Positions 1-12,050 of a stretch of DNA of 64,000 bases are shown here, piece after piece; position 1 is the stretch's first letter; each line of letters begins with the position of its first letter. Source of the stretch: Apricaphanius iberus (Eukaryota > Chordata > Actinopteri > Cyprinodontiformes > Aphaniidae); assembly GCA_028564705.1 (NCBI GenBank), contig JAPXFQ010002924.1, positions 1,703,001 through 1,767,000 on the forward strand, given 5' to 3'. Position numbers and translations under genes: made by a program. Below the pieces are notes generated by a model. It was not told the DNA's origin and ran no database searches. It worked only from the letters and a program-made list of their open reading frames with translations.

Positions 1-311
1 TTTTATTGCTGATGTGTGTAAATGCTTTAAAAGTAATTGTGAATTATGTACAGTAAGATCTAAAAGTTGGTCCTGATTTTCATTGGACTGCTACTCCTAC
101 AAATGCATGTATGATAGAAATAGCTGTTTTTGTTCAAACACAGAGGGAGATAATTAAACACTTGAGAATAATGTTGTTTTTTTCTTTACCGCTGCTGTTT
201 GTTCATGTTCTCTGTCCAATGCAAAAGGAAATTGTACCTTAGACAGTTTGTCATTTCCTAAATTGGGCATTTAAAATAGCTTAATATCCTTTTATTCATC
301 CCACCCTGCAG

Positions 312-479
312 CCCCGGTGGACCCCCGAGCTGTGTAACCCCAGGGACCGCGGAACCAACCAGGACTCTACGGGCAGCAGTCCAGTTAAATGCGCATTCTG
401 TCCTGACGTAGTTCCCCAGAACCTCATGACAAGCCATCTCTACTTGCACTTCTTGCCCAAGAAGGAAGCAGAGAATTGA
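312..479 (+). CDS. tank: Terminal coding exon with C2H2-like zinc finger, probably tank (partial)
   Basis: An AG acceptor at 310-311 after a pyrimidine-rich stretch is followed by 55 open codons ending in TGA at 477-479. Upstream the frame is closed by a TAA at 282-284, so this reads as the 3'-most coding exon of a gene entering from the left. The peptide has CAFC (cysteines at 390-392 and 399-401), 11 residues, then HLYLH, giving C-X2-C-X11-H-X3-H close to the C-terminus. TANK, a scaffold that links TBK1/IKKepsilon to TRAF signalling, ends in such a zinc finger, and in tetrapods TANK lies upstream of TBR1 on the same strand. A W-x-P and an NQDS also recall the TANK tail as I remember it. The identification rests mainly on synteny plus a short motif; another zinc-finger gene is possible. 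Confidence 0.42.
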   Translation, partial: PRWTPELCNPRDRGTNQDSTGSSPVKCAFCPDVVPQNLMTSHLYLHFLPKKEAEN

Positions 480-765
480 CAGCGGACTGGCTGGCTGCAG
501 AAACTGACAGACAAAGGTCCGAACTTACTTCAAGAACTTTTTACTGTTTTTATGGTCTTTGCTGGCGTCGTCCTGCTTGCCATGAACTCCAAAGCGCTGT
601 ACAGGATTTATAAATTACACTGCTATAAGACTTGAATTCATTTATTTAATACTGAAGAATTTAATGGTACACTTTCTTGTCCATACTGGTTTTTTAATAT
701 CACACTGAGACTTTACAGTGATGCCTATGGTATATATGAGCAAATAAACAATATATTTACTCTTG
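480..765 (+). other. 3'UTR of the tank-like gene with polyA signal
   Basis: Non-coding sequence follows the TGA at 477-479. A canonical AATAAA lies at 743-748 and a T-rich stretch follows, so cleavage near 760-770 is expected. Inferred from sequence only. Confidence 0.4.
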
Positions 766-1195
766 CCAGTTTTTATAGTTTGTATCGTCCATTACATTAG
801 ACATTAAATTATTACACATGTTAACTTACGAAATGTCATGTTAAAGAGCCACTGTCAGTGTATTGCTATAATCTCCTATGTCTTTTTCATTTTGGATCAT
901 ATTTCAGCAAACAACAAATCACATAACCATCCCAACCAGTTAAGCTTTTCCTGGATGGTTCAGTCCATCCCTACTGAATCCTGCGCCAGAATGTCTTTTT
1001 TTGTGTTAGTTTTTATTTATCAGTAATGAGATCAGTTTGAAACATTTAATACCACATCTTCCTGAGGTGGCAGCTTAAACCCAATTTTCCATTAGTTTTT
1101 TTTTTGTTTAACTATTTTTCTGTGTGGAAGTAATTATACGCCGAAGAGTATTGTTCCTCCTGCTCTTTTGTTACACTATCACTCAGATTTGAATA
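766..1195. other. Intergenic stretch, nothing recognised
   Basis: AT-rich sequence without a supported gene. The small open frame at 838-1026 has no recognisable motif and is treated as chance. Confidence 0.5.
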
Positions 1196-2065
1196 TGATA
1201 CAAAGATAACCCCAGTAAATCAAAAGGACAGTTTTCAAATGATGACTTTATTAAATATGTGCAAAATTTCTGTTTGAATCTATAGGGTTTCATGTGAAAA
1301 AATAATCACCCCACTTTTTAAATTGCAAAAAATATGTTTCTTTTGCTAGCCACACCCAGGGCTGGTTGTCTGCCAGACCTGTAGGAGTAATGACTTGAAT
1401 AGAATCTATATGTATAAGTATAAACGGGGCTAAAATATCTCAAGAAGCAATACTTAATGCTGTTTTTTAAAAGAGATTAAAAAACATGTGAGAAACACAG
1501 TCATTGCCATCTATCAATCTGGAAAGGGGTTTTAAATTCATGTCTTTGGGTTTGAAGCTTCAGCAAACCACAGTGAGAACTATTATCCACAAAGGGAGAA
1601 AGAACGGTACAGTGAGGAACCTTCCCAGAAATGACTCGTCTACCAAAATTGCTCCTGGAAACCGAGTGATAAATCATCTAGGAGGGCACCAAACAACTGA
1701 ATTCAAATTTAAAGCACCATAGGCCTCGATTTTAGGATTGATGTTAAAAATGAAGGATTTGGTCTAGACAAAGTCCAGAACTAAGTCTGATTGAGATGAT
1801 ATAGCATAGCATTTAACATGATGTTCATGCTTGAAAAAACCCTCCAGTGGAGCCCAATTAAAACAAATTTGCAAAGAAGACTGGTAAAGTTCTTCCAGAG
1901 CAATGTAATAGCCTTCACAAATACTTCATAGCAATTATTGCCACCAAGGGTGGCACAATCAGTTATCAAATTTCGGGGTTGATTATATTTTCACATACGA
2001 CCAGGTTAGTTTGGATAGCTTTTTTATTTAAAAACAGAAATCATCATTCAAACACTGCAAAAATG
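1196..2065 (+). mobile_element. Tc1/mariner transposon, internally deleted
   Basis: The block begins with the end sequence of a widespread fish Tc1 family (around 1203) and closes with a degenerate inverted counterpart near 2035-2062. The interior carries a broken transposase start at 1504-1722 (helix-turn-helix region, residues such as TVRTIIHKG). Around 1720-1775 it jumps to the C-terminal part (IEMM-like remnant, then the GGT-SYQ tail near 1945-1965). The catalytic middle is missing and frames are broken, so it is a dead, non-autonomous relic. The family assignment is by eye. Confidence 0.75.
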
Positions 2066-3339
2066 GGTTTTCTGATGTTGATGATCGAAAAATTTAATTT
2101 AGAGATACAAAAGCAGAAGAAAAAGATGAACGGAAGAAATCCGCAAGACTTGTATACAAATCTATATGTTAAATATTTCACCTCAATGCTGAGTGATAAA
2201 ATGCAGGTAAGGCAGGTTTGAATTATATTGCAATCCACTTACAGTCACTAAAATCAATAATAATGTTGTTGAGAAAGATGCTGAAACATTTCTCTTTATT
2301 CATAAACTGAATTTTAGCACAAATTTTAGCACAAATCTTAGCACAAATGTTTAGTAAAGGGCGAAAACCCCATGTTAACAGATTATTTCTTGCAGTACCA
2401 CAATTTATACCATATGAATGTAGCCAAAAGTATCTTTCGTAAAGGTTGTATATGGAACATGAGCATGATAGCAACATCTAGTTTATCTAGGTTGTAGTTA
2501 CAACAACAAAAACTTAATTTCAATTGTTCGGTTGCCTGGTTAGCTGCTGATACGCTTAGTGACCAACCTGAGCTGTGCCTAGTGAGGAATGTGTTTTAGA
2601 GGAGTTTAACTGACAGCTTACTTCAGCACAGTTAGCAAGGGAGCTAGCTTACCAATCCAGGAGGAAAGTCGGCAGTTCCGGGTGTGTTTGATGCCGTGGA
2701 AACACGTTTAAACACATTATGTGGATCCGTCTGCTGTAGGCTTTATGTAAAACTACTCTAATTTCTGTTCTTCTGCGGTCACTCCTCTCCTGAGATGGAT
2801 AGCAATATCTACAGGGCTCTGAAGCAGCTGCTTGACTTGCGCACTCCACCATTCTTCCCAGTGTGAGCCGAGCTGCGCCAAACACATAGTTGGATAATAG
2901 AGACCGTATCTGTCAACCCGCAACCTGCAGCCGCTACTGGCTGGTAGATGTTAACATAAACTCATTGTCGTGCCCAATTTAAATGTACATTTTATAATAT
3001 TTTATTTCAAATATTATTTTTTAAGTAAATGTACTTTCATTCTGCACCCCTCTAAAAGCCCTTTTGATGTATTATTTTTTTTATATAGCAATGTAACATG
3101 ACTTATTATGAAATTGTTCGATATACAACTTTTAATGTTTTTCTGTGCTATGCTTTTCTATTTTTAGTTTTTTAGATTGTCTAATAACAGTAATCTATGA
3201 TTTTCTGTTTCCCTTGAGTAAATATGACATGACCCAGAATTATTTTTTAAGTAAGGCAATGTCTGCATATTCATAAGTTATGAAATAACAAAAAGAAAAA
3301 TAGCTAAACTTGCCCATATCTACAGTCAGAGAAATAATT
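2066..3339. other. Intergenic stretch with a short 12-bp-period repeat
   Basis: No gene recognised. At 2311-2348 a unit close to TTTTAGCACAAA is repeated about three times in tandem. The 2520-2950 part is more GC-rich and complex than its surroundings (for example around 2640-2890) but contains no convincing coding exon; it may be an unrecognised repeat. Confidence 0.4.
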
Positions 3340-4159
3340 AAAATGTTTAAAAGTGTAACTGTGGCAAGAAAGGGTGGAAGAGTCCCCTTATTTATTTTGC
3401 AGCCACGGTCAATGAAGAGGATGGTAAGAGAAGTAAAAAAGAAGAAATCTTTAAGGCTTAGAGAAATATGGATTTTTGTGTAGTGGACTTACACTACTGC
3501 ACTGCAACGAAAGATGGGCTAGTTTCAAGCTTTTTTATGAATTTTTCAAAAAGTGACAACAAATGGAGAGGATGCTGTATTTAAAAAGGTTAAGGGTGTT
3601 TAATCTTTATACCAAACCTTTTGAAGGACAACATTACATATTCTTAATCTCATTAGGTTATCGGTGTTAATAAAGATGTTAAGTAATGTATGGAGTGCCT
3701 TTGAAAGCAAACAATTTGGAACAACGTCCTGTACAATAAAGTGGAGGTCAATAACACAAGAAAACTAAAAGCATAAATTAAAAAAAGAAGCTTATAACAG
3801 ATTAAAACTAAAAAAAAACCTCATAACATAATTATGTAAGTGTGTCAAATTGTACTACCAGTAAAAATACGAATTAAAATTTGCTTCTCGGTGTGTAAGG
3901 AGCTTAGTATTGTTTCACATAGATTTTGCATAACTCTTTTACCACGAAGTAAAAGGTTGCTTGAGTAAACATTGAAGCTCAAATTACAACCAAAAGTTGT
4001 CACCTTTGCATAAGCTACAAAAAAGAGTCACTTAAAAGAATACAAAAAAGTCTGGCTGCTGAGAAGGAAAATAAGAAGGAGAGCGCAAAGAGTGAAAGAT
4101 AGTGGCAGCATAATGCTGTGGGGATACTTCTCAGCAGAGACATGAATGCTGGTCAGAGT

Positions 4160-4160
<1 letters not shown>
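3340..4160 (+). mobile_element. Degenerate Tc1-like transposon
   Basis: Scattered matches to Tc1-type transposase DNA run in order on the + strand: a region like GCCACGGTCAATGAAGAGG at about 3402-3420, AACAAATGGAGAGGATG near 3560, GGAACAACGTCCTGT near 3720, and a GGCAGCATAATGCTGTGGGG segment near 4103-4122 typical of the strongly conserved catalytic part. No open frame survives. It runs into a tetranucleotide microsatellite at 4160. Boundaries are approximate. Confidence 0.55.
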
Positions 4161-4292
<132 letters not shown>

Positions 4293-4465
4293 GTTGAGTC
4301 AGAATGACTGTATTCATGCTCATAATGTACATACTGCTTGACATTTGTTATAGTGACTGTACAAAAAAGAAAAAAGTCTAAGATTTAGTAGTATTTTAAA
4401 GAGCGACATGTATTCTGTTGAGTTGCCTCAGCTATTAGTAACTAAAGATAGTTAGGAATCTGTAC
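4293..4465 (+). repeat. Second copy of a tbr1 3'UTR segment
   Basis: This segment aligns along its length with 38120-38301 in the tbr1 3'UTR, in the same orientation. Shared blocks include GTTGAGTCAGA, GTACATACTGCT, ATAGTGACTGT, ACAAAAAAGA, AGTAGTATTTTAAA and GGAATCTGTAC, separated by small indels. Identity by eye is around 80 percent. Both copies have a TATC-type microsatellite to the left. No tbr1 coding sequence accompanies this copy. It may be a partial duplication, or both may be copies of an unrecognised repeat family. Confidence 0.85.
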
Positions 4466-4504
4466 GACACCGTCAATGAATAGCCATTCAATGTTCATAT
4501 TTTT

Positions 4505-4508
<4 letters not shown>

Positions 4509-4547
<39 letters not shown>
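4509..4547. repeat. (TA)n dinucleotide repeat
   Basis: About 19 uninterrupted TA units. Confidence 0.97.
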
Positions 4548-4550
<3 letters not shown>

Positions 4551-4919
4551 CAGCTACATATCCCTAATGATCCTGTCTTCTTAATCTGCGAACAGCCGAA
4601 CACTGTGCAGCCTGCATGCTTTTCTCTCTGGGATCATGAACAGCTGCTTGCTCATAATTATGTTGTCATCCGTTGTTATTTGGAAGAGGAAACTCATACT
4701 GACAGCTAGATTATTTGTGTGTGCTTGTGTGTATTTCTGTACACTACATTCACCTTTTTGTGTATACAGTAACGTGCCCTGTAATGGGCATTGTTAAGGC
4801 TACCGTTTTCAGTAAAACATACATCCATCTCCCTTCTTACTTCAGAGCTTGTAGATTTGAAATATATTTAAGAGACATATGAAAAAAAAATCAAAGGGGA
4901 CCAAAAAAAAAAGGAGTAG

Positions 4920-5400
4920 CGTATGGATTGAGATGGAGAAGTAGCAGGCTGATTACAAGGTGTCAAAATTGCCAGGAGCAAAAAGGTGAAAGCAATCAGG
5001 GGTGAGAAGAGTGCAGCATTCGTGAGGGGCAACTAATTATCCATCTCATTTGTGGAGGGAAGCATTTGAGGCAGCTCTAGTCCACTGAATGGTGACAGAT
5101 TGGTGCGGAGGAGAGGGGAGGTGTTAGAACAATGGAGCCCAGCTCACCATCATTACTGCATGCTAATCAGCAGTGCTTCTGCACCACCAGTCCGTGCTGG
5201 AGAGAGTTCGGGGAGACAGGGAAGTCACCGGCTTCAGGGGACTTCATTCATTTCCAAGTAGTGGGAGAAAACTGACACACAGCATCGCCTGTTGGCGCTG
5301 TACCACTGCTTATTTGAGCACGCTGGTTATCCTGTGTAGACTGATCTTTGTGGCCGCCCCATTAGGTTGCGCTTGCAAGATAATTGTGCTGTGAGTGTTC
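4920..5400. promoter_or_regulatory. Candidate conserved non-coding element
   Basis: A complex, non-repetitive block in the desert upstream of tbr1. It contains homeodomain-like CTAATTAT (5032) and a POU/octamer-like ATGCTAAT (5161). No coding frame with recognisable protein was found. Regulatory function is inferred from sequence character and position only. Confidence 0.22.
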
Positions 5401-7985
5401 AGTTTTAACAAGCGCCAAGAGGAATAATAGTTCACTGAATGACAGAGAGCAAGATAAGTGGAGAGCATCATTCAAGTTTTACTAATGATCAAAAAATGTA
5501 TGGAGTACGCTGAGAGATTTAATAAAATGTACAGATGATACTTAAAGGCTCATTATAGTTTCTAAGTACATCTGCAGATAGTACAAGAATTGCAGTCGAC
5601 TTGTAGTGATTATGACTTCTAATAAAACGACAAAAAAAGTTAAAATGATCTGACTGCGAAACTACAGTATATACAATGTAGCCAAAGGCTATATGATATT
5701 CACGTCCTAAGTACTATAGAAAAAAAAGTTGTTTGGCCTTGTGTACGCCATTAAAAATCCATTATGATTTCTAATGCTGCTCAAACCTTATAGAATGCTA
5801 ATTATCACAGGTATAAGGAGTGTTGTTAGTCACGCTTTCCCATTAATTTGACTTGACATAAACAAAAATATTGAATACACACAATTTAATATTACTTTCC
5901 TGGTGCATCCTGCACAGAAACAAAATGTAAAGTTACATTAGTGAGAGGATCATTAGCGGTCATTTTGTTCCTTATTATGACCTGCTGAATTGTTTTGCAA
6001 CTGGAAATATTCCCAAACTAACAAATCTGGGGTTTTTTTTGTAAGACAGAGAAAATTTTTGTAGCCAGCTGACCAGCAGTGTGCAGCAACAACTGTGGTA
6101 GGGGCAGCTCTGGGTTACGCTATAGAGTGAAAGAAAACTTGGCTCGCTCTGGTGTCTCCATAAAATGACTTAAAGTTGTTGAAGAGGTATGATGGGAAAC
6201 TGTAGTGGTTTTGAAGCTGATGCAGTTTTTCTCCCTTTCTGCAACTAATGGGCTACTCTTGGGTTTGGTGGAAAGACCCAATTCTCCTCCCATACACAAT
6301 GGCTTCTACCATATAATGCATTAACATGTAACCTTCCTCTCCATCATCGTCATCATCCATGCATCTTAATGGTTGTCATGACCTGTTTAATTTGCCGTCT
6401 AAATCAGAGACCACCTGTTGTGTCTGTAATTCAATAAAGTGATGCAACAGCATGAATATTTCATTTCCCCCTTTTGTAGAAATAATTTGTAACTTGCACT
6501 GTAAGGCAACCGGACCCACTATTCTGCTTGCCTCAACAACCAACAAAGGATTCACATAAAATTGACATAATAACTGCTGAGGGATAAAAATAAGTTTAAA
6601 TTATGTCAACTTCAGGAAATAATTACTGTTTTTCCCCCTAGAAATGATCTATATGCATCAACATGCAATGAAGGCATATTATGTTAAATTGTCTCCATCC
6701 TCTATTAAGCAGTAACGTCTGAGCTCCAGATTTGATCACAGACCCCTTACGCAGAACAAATATACATTCTGGATTCTGATTTCTTTATGTATTCAAGTGA
6801 TGGAACATAGTAATAATACCGATTTAAAAAAATATCCATTAATTCTTTTATTGTTAATTTTGGTAAAATCCAGCAGCTATTGGGTGTTGTATATTGTGGC
6901 CATACTATAGATCCGTAACTTATTGTATTTCTTTGGGCAACATATTCCTGCAAGTTTTAAATAATTCATGTTTACAATCTAATGTTTAAACAACATTCAT
7001 AATTAAAAAGTTCTTAAATGAAACAAACATACGTTGTCTTTTTGTTTTGTTTGTTTGTTTATTTTTCTATTTTTTTGGTAGCCAGTAATTGGGTTATAAT
7101 TGCTGTAGACAATAGACAGATAAGACACCACTCCACAACGTTATTATCTTCAACAATTACTCTTAAATATTCAACAAATGTTTTCCAGGCTGTGCCATTG
7201 CCAAGAAGATACAACACAAGTTGATGAAAAAATAAAATAAACAGAGATTGTTAAAGGGTTTAATAAAAGTGAAGCAAAACATAGAGCTAGCAAGTCGATT
7301 AGTGTCACATGGCTGGAATGGCCTCTTCGCATCAATGTCGTTTAGACAATTAACAACTTGGGAGGGAAGCATATTCAGCTGTCTGTGCACTGGTCACTGT
7401 TGGCACGAGACAATGCCAACTCTGGTGGCGTTCTGATCCCCGAGTATCACCTCACAGTTGTCTTGCCATGCGTCGGGGCTCCTAGTGCTCTCTCTGTGTG
7501 TGGAGGAGTCTGCCGCCGCCGACTTTGTGTTCGATTAAACGTGTTGAAGTCACTGGCTGCCTGTGCAAAGTCTCAGAATGTCCCCTCCCTCTTCATTGTG
7601 TTTGTTTCAGTGCTGGTCTGAGAGCCCTGATTTCTGGAGTGGAGATTTGGCAGTCACAGCAAGTGATGACAGAGGCAGTGGTGAGATCGCACCCAGAACC
7701 CCAAAGGAGGCTCACATTTCAGGCAGATGAGCGGTCCGTTCAATACACAAAAGCACTGATCAGTGGAGTTTGATAATGCTACTGTTCTAAAAGTCACACT
7801 TTTTCACCTGACTGTCACGCTATTTAATATTTTACATGAAAAGTGTTGGATATTTGTGCACTTCTGAACATCTTGGGGACATTTGCCGGCCTAGGAGTCT
7901 AACCGTACAACTAAAAGTCCGGCTCTTCTTATTTTTTTCTGTTAAATCAGCAAAGGTTGTTTTTCTTCTTGACATGTGGGGGTGG
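5400..7985. other. Intergenic stretch, nothing recognised
   Basis: AT-rich DNA without a supported gene or a repeat I can name. Small overlapping frames at 7248-7773 show no protein family signature. Confidence 0.45.
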
Positions 7986-7989
7986 GACT

Positions 7990-8480
7990 GGGCATGGGGA
8001 TGTTTGTGGAATTGCAACTTGCAATTCAAGGGTTAAGGCAGCATGAAAGAATCCATTCTCGGTTTAATGACCTAGCCTTGCCGGGCGAGGACGACAGGGA
8101 ACATGCTCTTGACTTGTACTGAATTTGCCAATTAACACCTCCGGTAACAGGCTGCCTCTGAACATCACCAGCGAGGAGAAAGGCGGAGCAACTCTCATGC
8201 TTTGTTTTTCAGCCTCTGATCCAATAATGATGAGGTCTGTGAGTTCTTCATATACAGAACGCTATTACGCCTTTTGGTAAATTGACTTTTTTCGCTGTGT
8301 GGATTGTTGCAATAAGTTAGAGATGAAACCCCCCTCAACTCATGAGCTGGCAGTGGAGTTGGAAGCATTATGTTTTTCTCATGCCGCTCAGATCCTTGTG
8401 CAGTTATTGGGCGTTCTATTTTTTGCGCACGACCATATGGCCATGTGCCTCTTCAATTAGACACGTGGCTTGTTTCTAAG
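7990..8480. promoter_or_regulatory. Candidate conserved non-coding element
   Basis: Balanced-composition, non-repetitive sequence containing homeodomain and CCAAT-like sites (for example CCAATTAAC near 8129, CTGATCCAATAATGATG near 8217, TTCAATTAG near 8452). It does not resemble the flanking repeats and holds no coding exon. Enhancer identity is only inferred. Confidence 0.22.
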
Positions 8481-9221
8481 ATACACCGTGCTTGATTAGC
8501 TTTGTCCTTTCTTATTGTTGCACTTGAAAACACAAGGCAACAATTCTGTCTTTGATGGATTTATCAGGAAAATATTTTTTTTCTTCTTTTTCCCCATCTT
8601 TCAAGTAAAAACCCTGCTCCAGCCACCCCTTTGGTTTCACACATGCTTATCAGACTCCCAAACAACACCTAGCACAGGTGTGAATATCAAAATCCCCAGT
8701 GAAAATCACAGTGGGTACTCTCATGTTGTCTTTGGAGTCCTCTTACATGCAGCAGTGGCTTTTGCATCGGGGCCCGAGATACTGCTGGCTAACAGCAACT
8801 GCAGAAACACCTTTGGTTAAGTGTAAGGTGGACCTCCTTACACCAAACGCTCTTAATGACTGAAGAAAAAAAAATGCCACCCGGATCTAATTGAAATAAA
8901 AAAGAGCTATAGAGTGAAGAGTACAGTAGCTGTTTTTTGCCCAGTACAATCACACCATGACACTGTAGTTTCACAATTCATTAGCAGGTACTTTCACAAT
9001 ATACAATAATTGAAACATGGCTGCATAATTGATAGCGGTTCACACCGCAGGGAAAGTGCTCTGATCCATCTAATGATAGTAATAAAGTGTTGCGGGCTGA
9101 AGATGCTACCAGTTGAGGTGAGAGCTGTGTATGTTTGCGATGACAAAGGCCTTGTCCTAATACTTTGTCAAACATAACAGATACAAAACACTGCGAAGAT
9201 GTTACTCACATTCATGTCAGT

Positions 9222-9396
9222 GGAACTGCAGAGGCTCAATAAGGCAACCTAGAGGAGGCCTATTTTTCATGACCACCTTCATGTGTGGAAGAAAATAGCC
9301 TTTCAATTGATGTGATATATGAATATGTTCACCATATGACTCAATGGGAACTGATTGTCATACTGGCAGTCCAGTTTTCACGACTGATATTTCATA
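9222..9396. promoter_or_regulatory. Duplicated non-coding block, copy A
   Basis: Copy A aligns with 10339-10548 in the same orientation. The best part, 9341-9396, is about 75 percent identical by eye over 55 bases (shared ATGGGA, CTGGCAG and CGACTGA words). An upstream AACTGCAGAG and a TCATG/TCATTG-CCAC word are also shared. Either an old tandem duplication of a regulatory element or two copies of an unknown repeat. Confidence 0.5.
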
Positions 9397-10338
9397 AGCA
9401 GCTAAGGTAATTGCGTAAATGGCACCCTGGGTCCCAAATAAACAATTTAAAATTTCCCTTTTTGTACTTTGAGAAATATAATAAGGTTTACATAAATATC
9501 AAACATTGCCTTAAAGAATTAGTGCAGGGTAGAAAAATGAAGGTCAAGTTTGACCAGTATTAATATGTTTTAACTAGAGAAACTCAAAGGCAGCCCCAGG
9601 TCCCCTAACAAAAAAAGTGAAAACCTGTGAAAATAATCTTTGTAAAAGCACAGTCAACTAGATCAAAAGGCACCACATGAAATTAGAAAAAAGATTTATT
9701 AATTTTCTTAAAGGTCCCTGACATCTTCTAAAGAACCATGTAGTAATATTTTAAAATTCAGCACTGACTTGCATTTTTACTTACTTCCACAAAAACAGAC
9801 GCTACAGAAAGAACCTTACCGTTTCCATATCGTCAAACTTCTGGAAATACAATCAACTTAGATAAATTAATGTTACATAAAAATAGTTTTTTTTTTATAA
9901 GTGAGAATCAAATATAATACTCTTGCTGGAGTTGGCCCATGGCATAAAGAACTACATAGGGAACAAACTAAGGAACTGCATAGGGCCTTCAACCAACATG
10001 GGAGGCCTTGAGATCACTGGAGCTATTATGCTAGTCAGGTTTAAAAATGTGTTGTGTTTTGTATCAATGATATATTAATGCTAATCATCCCAAATAAAAT
10101 TTGTGATCCTTGATATTTGAAATAGATTTTTAGAGTCCTTACTTTGGATGTGGGTGGTGGGATTGTATCACATTTTATGATTGATGTGGCTTTGTATGTT
10201 GAGGTGATGTATAATTGACCTGTGTCAACACTCTGGCCCACACTTTGATTAGCTGCCTGAGCTACACTTGTACTGCTTTTTGTGTCCATGGTACACACCA
10301 ACTACTCCAGGTCTTGGTGGAAATTCAATTGGATCTAC

Positions 10339-10548
10339 AAACTGCAGAGATTCAGCAAGTAACCTCAAGCAAATTAGTAGACTGCTGCAGTAATTTTCAT
10401 TGCCACTTTTATGTGCGTAAGAGAATAGGAAGCTTGTTAGAGATGCCACATACAAATCAATTCATTTATTCAGTGTTAAGAAACCATCTGGCTTGATGGG
10501 AGCTGAAAGTCATCCTGGCAGGCCATTTTCCCCGACTGACACCTCATA
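10339..10548. promoter_or_regulatory. Duplicated non-coding block, copy B
   Basis: Partner of 9222-9396, about 1.1 kb away in direct orientation. The most conserved part is 10492-10548. The DNA that follows (10549-10990) is also complex and unrepetitive. Function is inferred, not shown. Confidence 0.5.
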
Positions 10549-11379
10549 GAATTAGTGGGAGGAAGGCTTAATTTACCGTCTTTTGCTCAGCTCAGACAGC
10601 AGCTTATCGTCTCTGCTCGCTCTGAAACATCAGTCGTGGTCTTAAGAGAGTCTTCTACCTTCTCTTACCTCAGTTTTTTTGTAGCAAATATTCACCAGAT
10701 CAGGTTGTTTATTAGTCTAAGGTAGTGAGATATAACACTTTTTGTGTTCTCTTTGTGAAAGCTGTGAAAATGGCACGCCATATGTAATACACTTGCTTGC
10801 TGTTGGTCTTGCCAATTCCCCCAAGATAGGTAATTCCTGTGCCAATACTCACACTTTCTCTTTGTCCTTGTGATTTGATTAGGATTTTTGGATCTGGTTT
10901 CTTTTTGATGCCGTGCTCGTGCTTATTTGTTGAATCGATGGCACTCGGAGTCCGGTTTGAAATAACCCTTTGAACCAGAGCATACGTGTTCAGTCATACC
11001 TCAGAGTTACTGTTAAAACAAGCATTTTCAGAAAGCAAATAAATTCCTGGATAAAAAAACATCCAAAGGAAATCAGTAATGTGTTTTTTTTTTTATACTC
11101 ACTTCTAATTCTGCACAAAACAAATTGGCTGCATATTTTGTTCACACCTTGTGCAACCTGGGGATAGCGAGCGCAATTCTCCCTCGTCATACCTGTGACA
11201 ACAACCTGCAAAGTGCTCCCAGTGCCCTAATCTGCAAGGTAGAGACCTGCTGCTGCTGCTGCATGTAGATGTTGTTTTCTTACTCCTCTGATGCTTTTCC
11301 CTGTGGTTTTTTACATTTACACACCCACCAGAATCACAAAAGGTAAAAGAGAATATGAGACTGTCACAAGCTACTCATT

Positions 11380-11458
<79 letters not shown>
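11380..11458. repeat. (CT)n dinucleotide repeat
   Basis: About 39 CT units, with one interruption (CTGT) near 11401. Confidence 0.97.
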
Positions 11459-11459
<1 letters not shown>

Positions 11460-11539
11460 AACCATGTTTGCATCCAGTAGAAAGCAATAAAGACAAACTG
11501 ATGGCGTTTGATTTTGAAATGGCAGTCGGACAGTGATTT

Positions 11540-12050
11540 TAGCTCCAACAGATGGCCAGTGGATTGGTTTAAATGAGTAACACCACTGCCTGCTTTAAGA
11601 GTTGGCTCAAGTAGTAGAGTAGTGTACTACTGTCATATCATATCTCCTTGTGTGAATGATGATGTCACCATGATAGATGCTGCTCAAGTGGGATCAGACC
11701 TACCCAGTGGTGCCTGCAGAGACCTGCTCTGGGAGATCCCTGTCTGGCTGCATTATTAAACAATACTTCTTACCTCTCAAAAGGGGGAAAGGGACTCTTG
11801 AATATTTGAAAGATAGATTAGATTTTTTATTTACGTGCATCGAAATGGATGGGAGGAAGAGGGGGGAAAAAATAGAAAGAGTGCCAGCCGGTGCAGCCTG
11901 GATGGTCACCAAGGCAACTTGCCGAGTTTTGCAAACTGATCTACTGTACGGGACTTCTTGGCTGTATCACTGGGGGACGGTTTGGAAAAGTGTGTTACTT
12001 CGAGCGCCTTTTGACTGCGACTATGTGTTGACAGATCATTGATCATTTTG
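11540..12050. promoter_or_regulatory. Candidate conserved non-coding element
   Basis: Non-repetitive block with balanced base use. Frames open across it on both strands (for example 11677-12042), but none shows a protein family signature, splice context or coding-like composition. Regulatory role is inferred only. Confidence 0.2.

Noticed and set aside
1504..1722. Possible small intact gene with a helix-turn-helix
   Set aside because: It is the broken transposase start of a deleted Tc1 element.
8515..8820. 101-codon frame on the + strand
   Set aside because: Its start runs through a T-rich tract and it has no recognisable protein pattern.
11677..12042. 121-codon frame on the + strand
   Set aside because: No family motif, and the complementary strand is also open. 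It looks like complex non-coding DNA.
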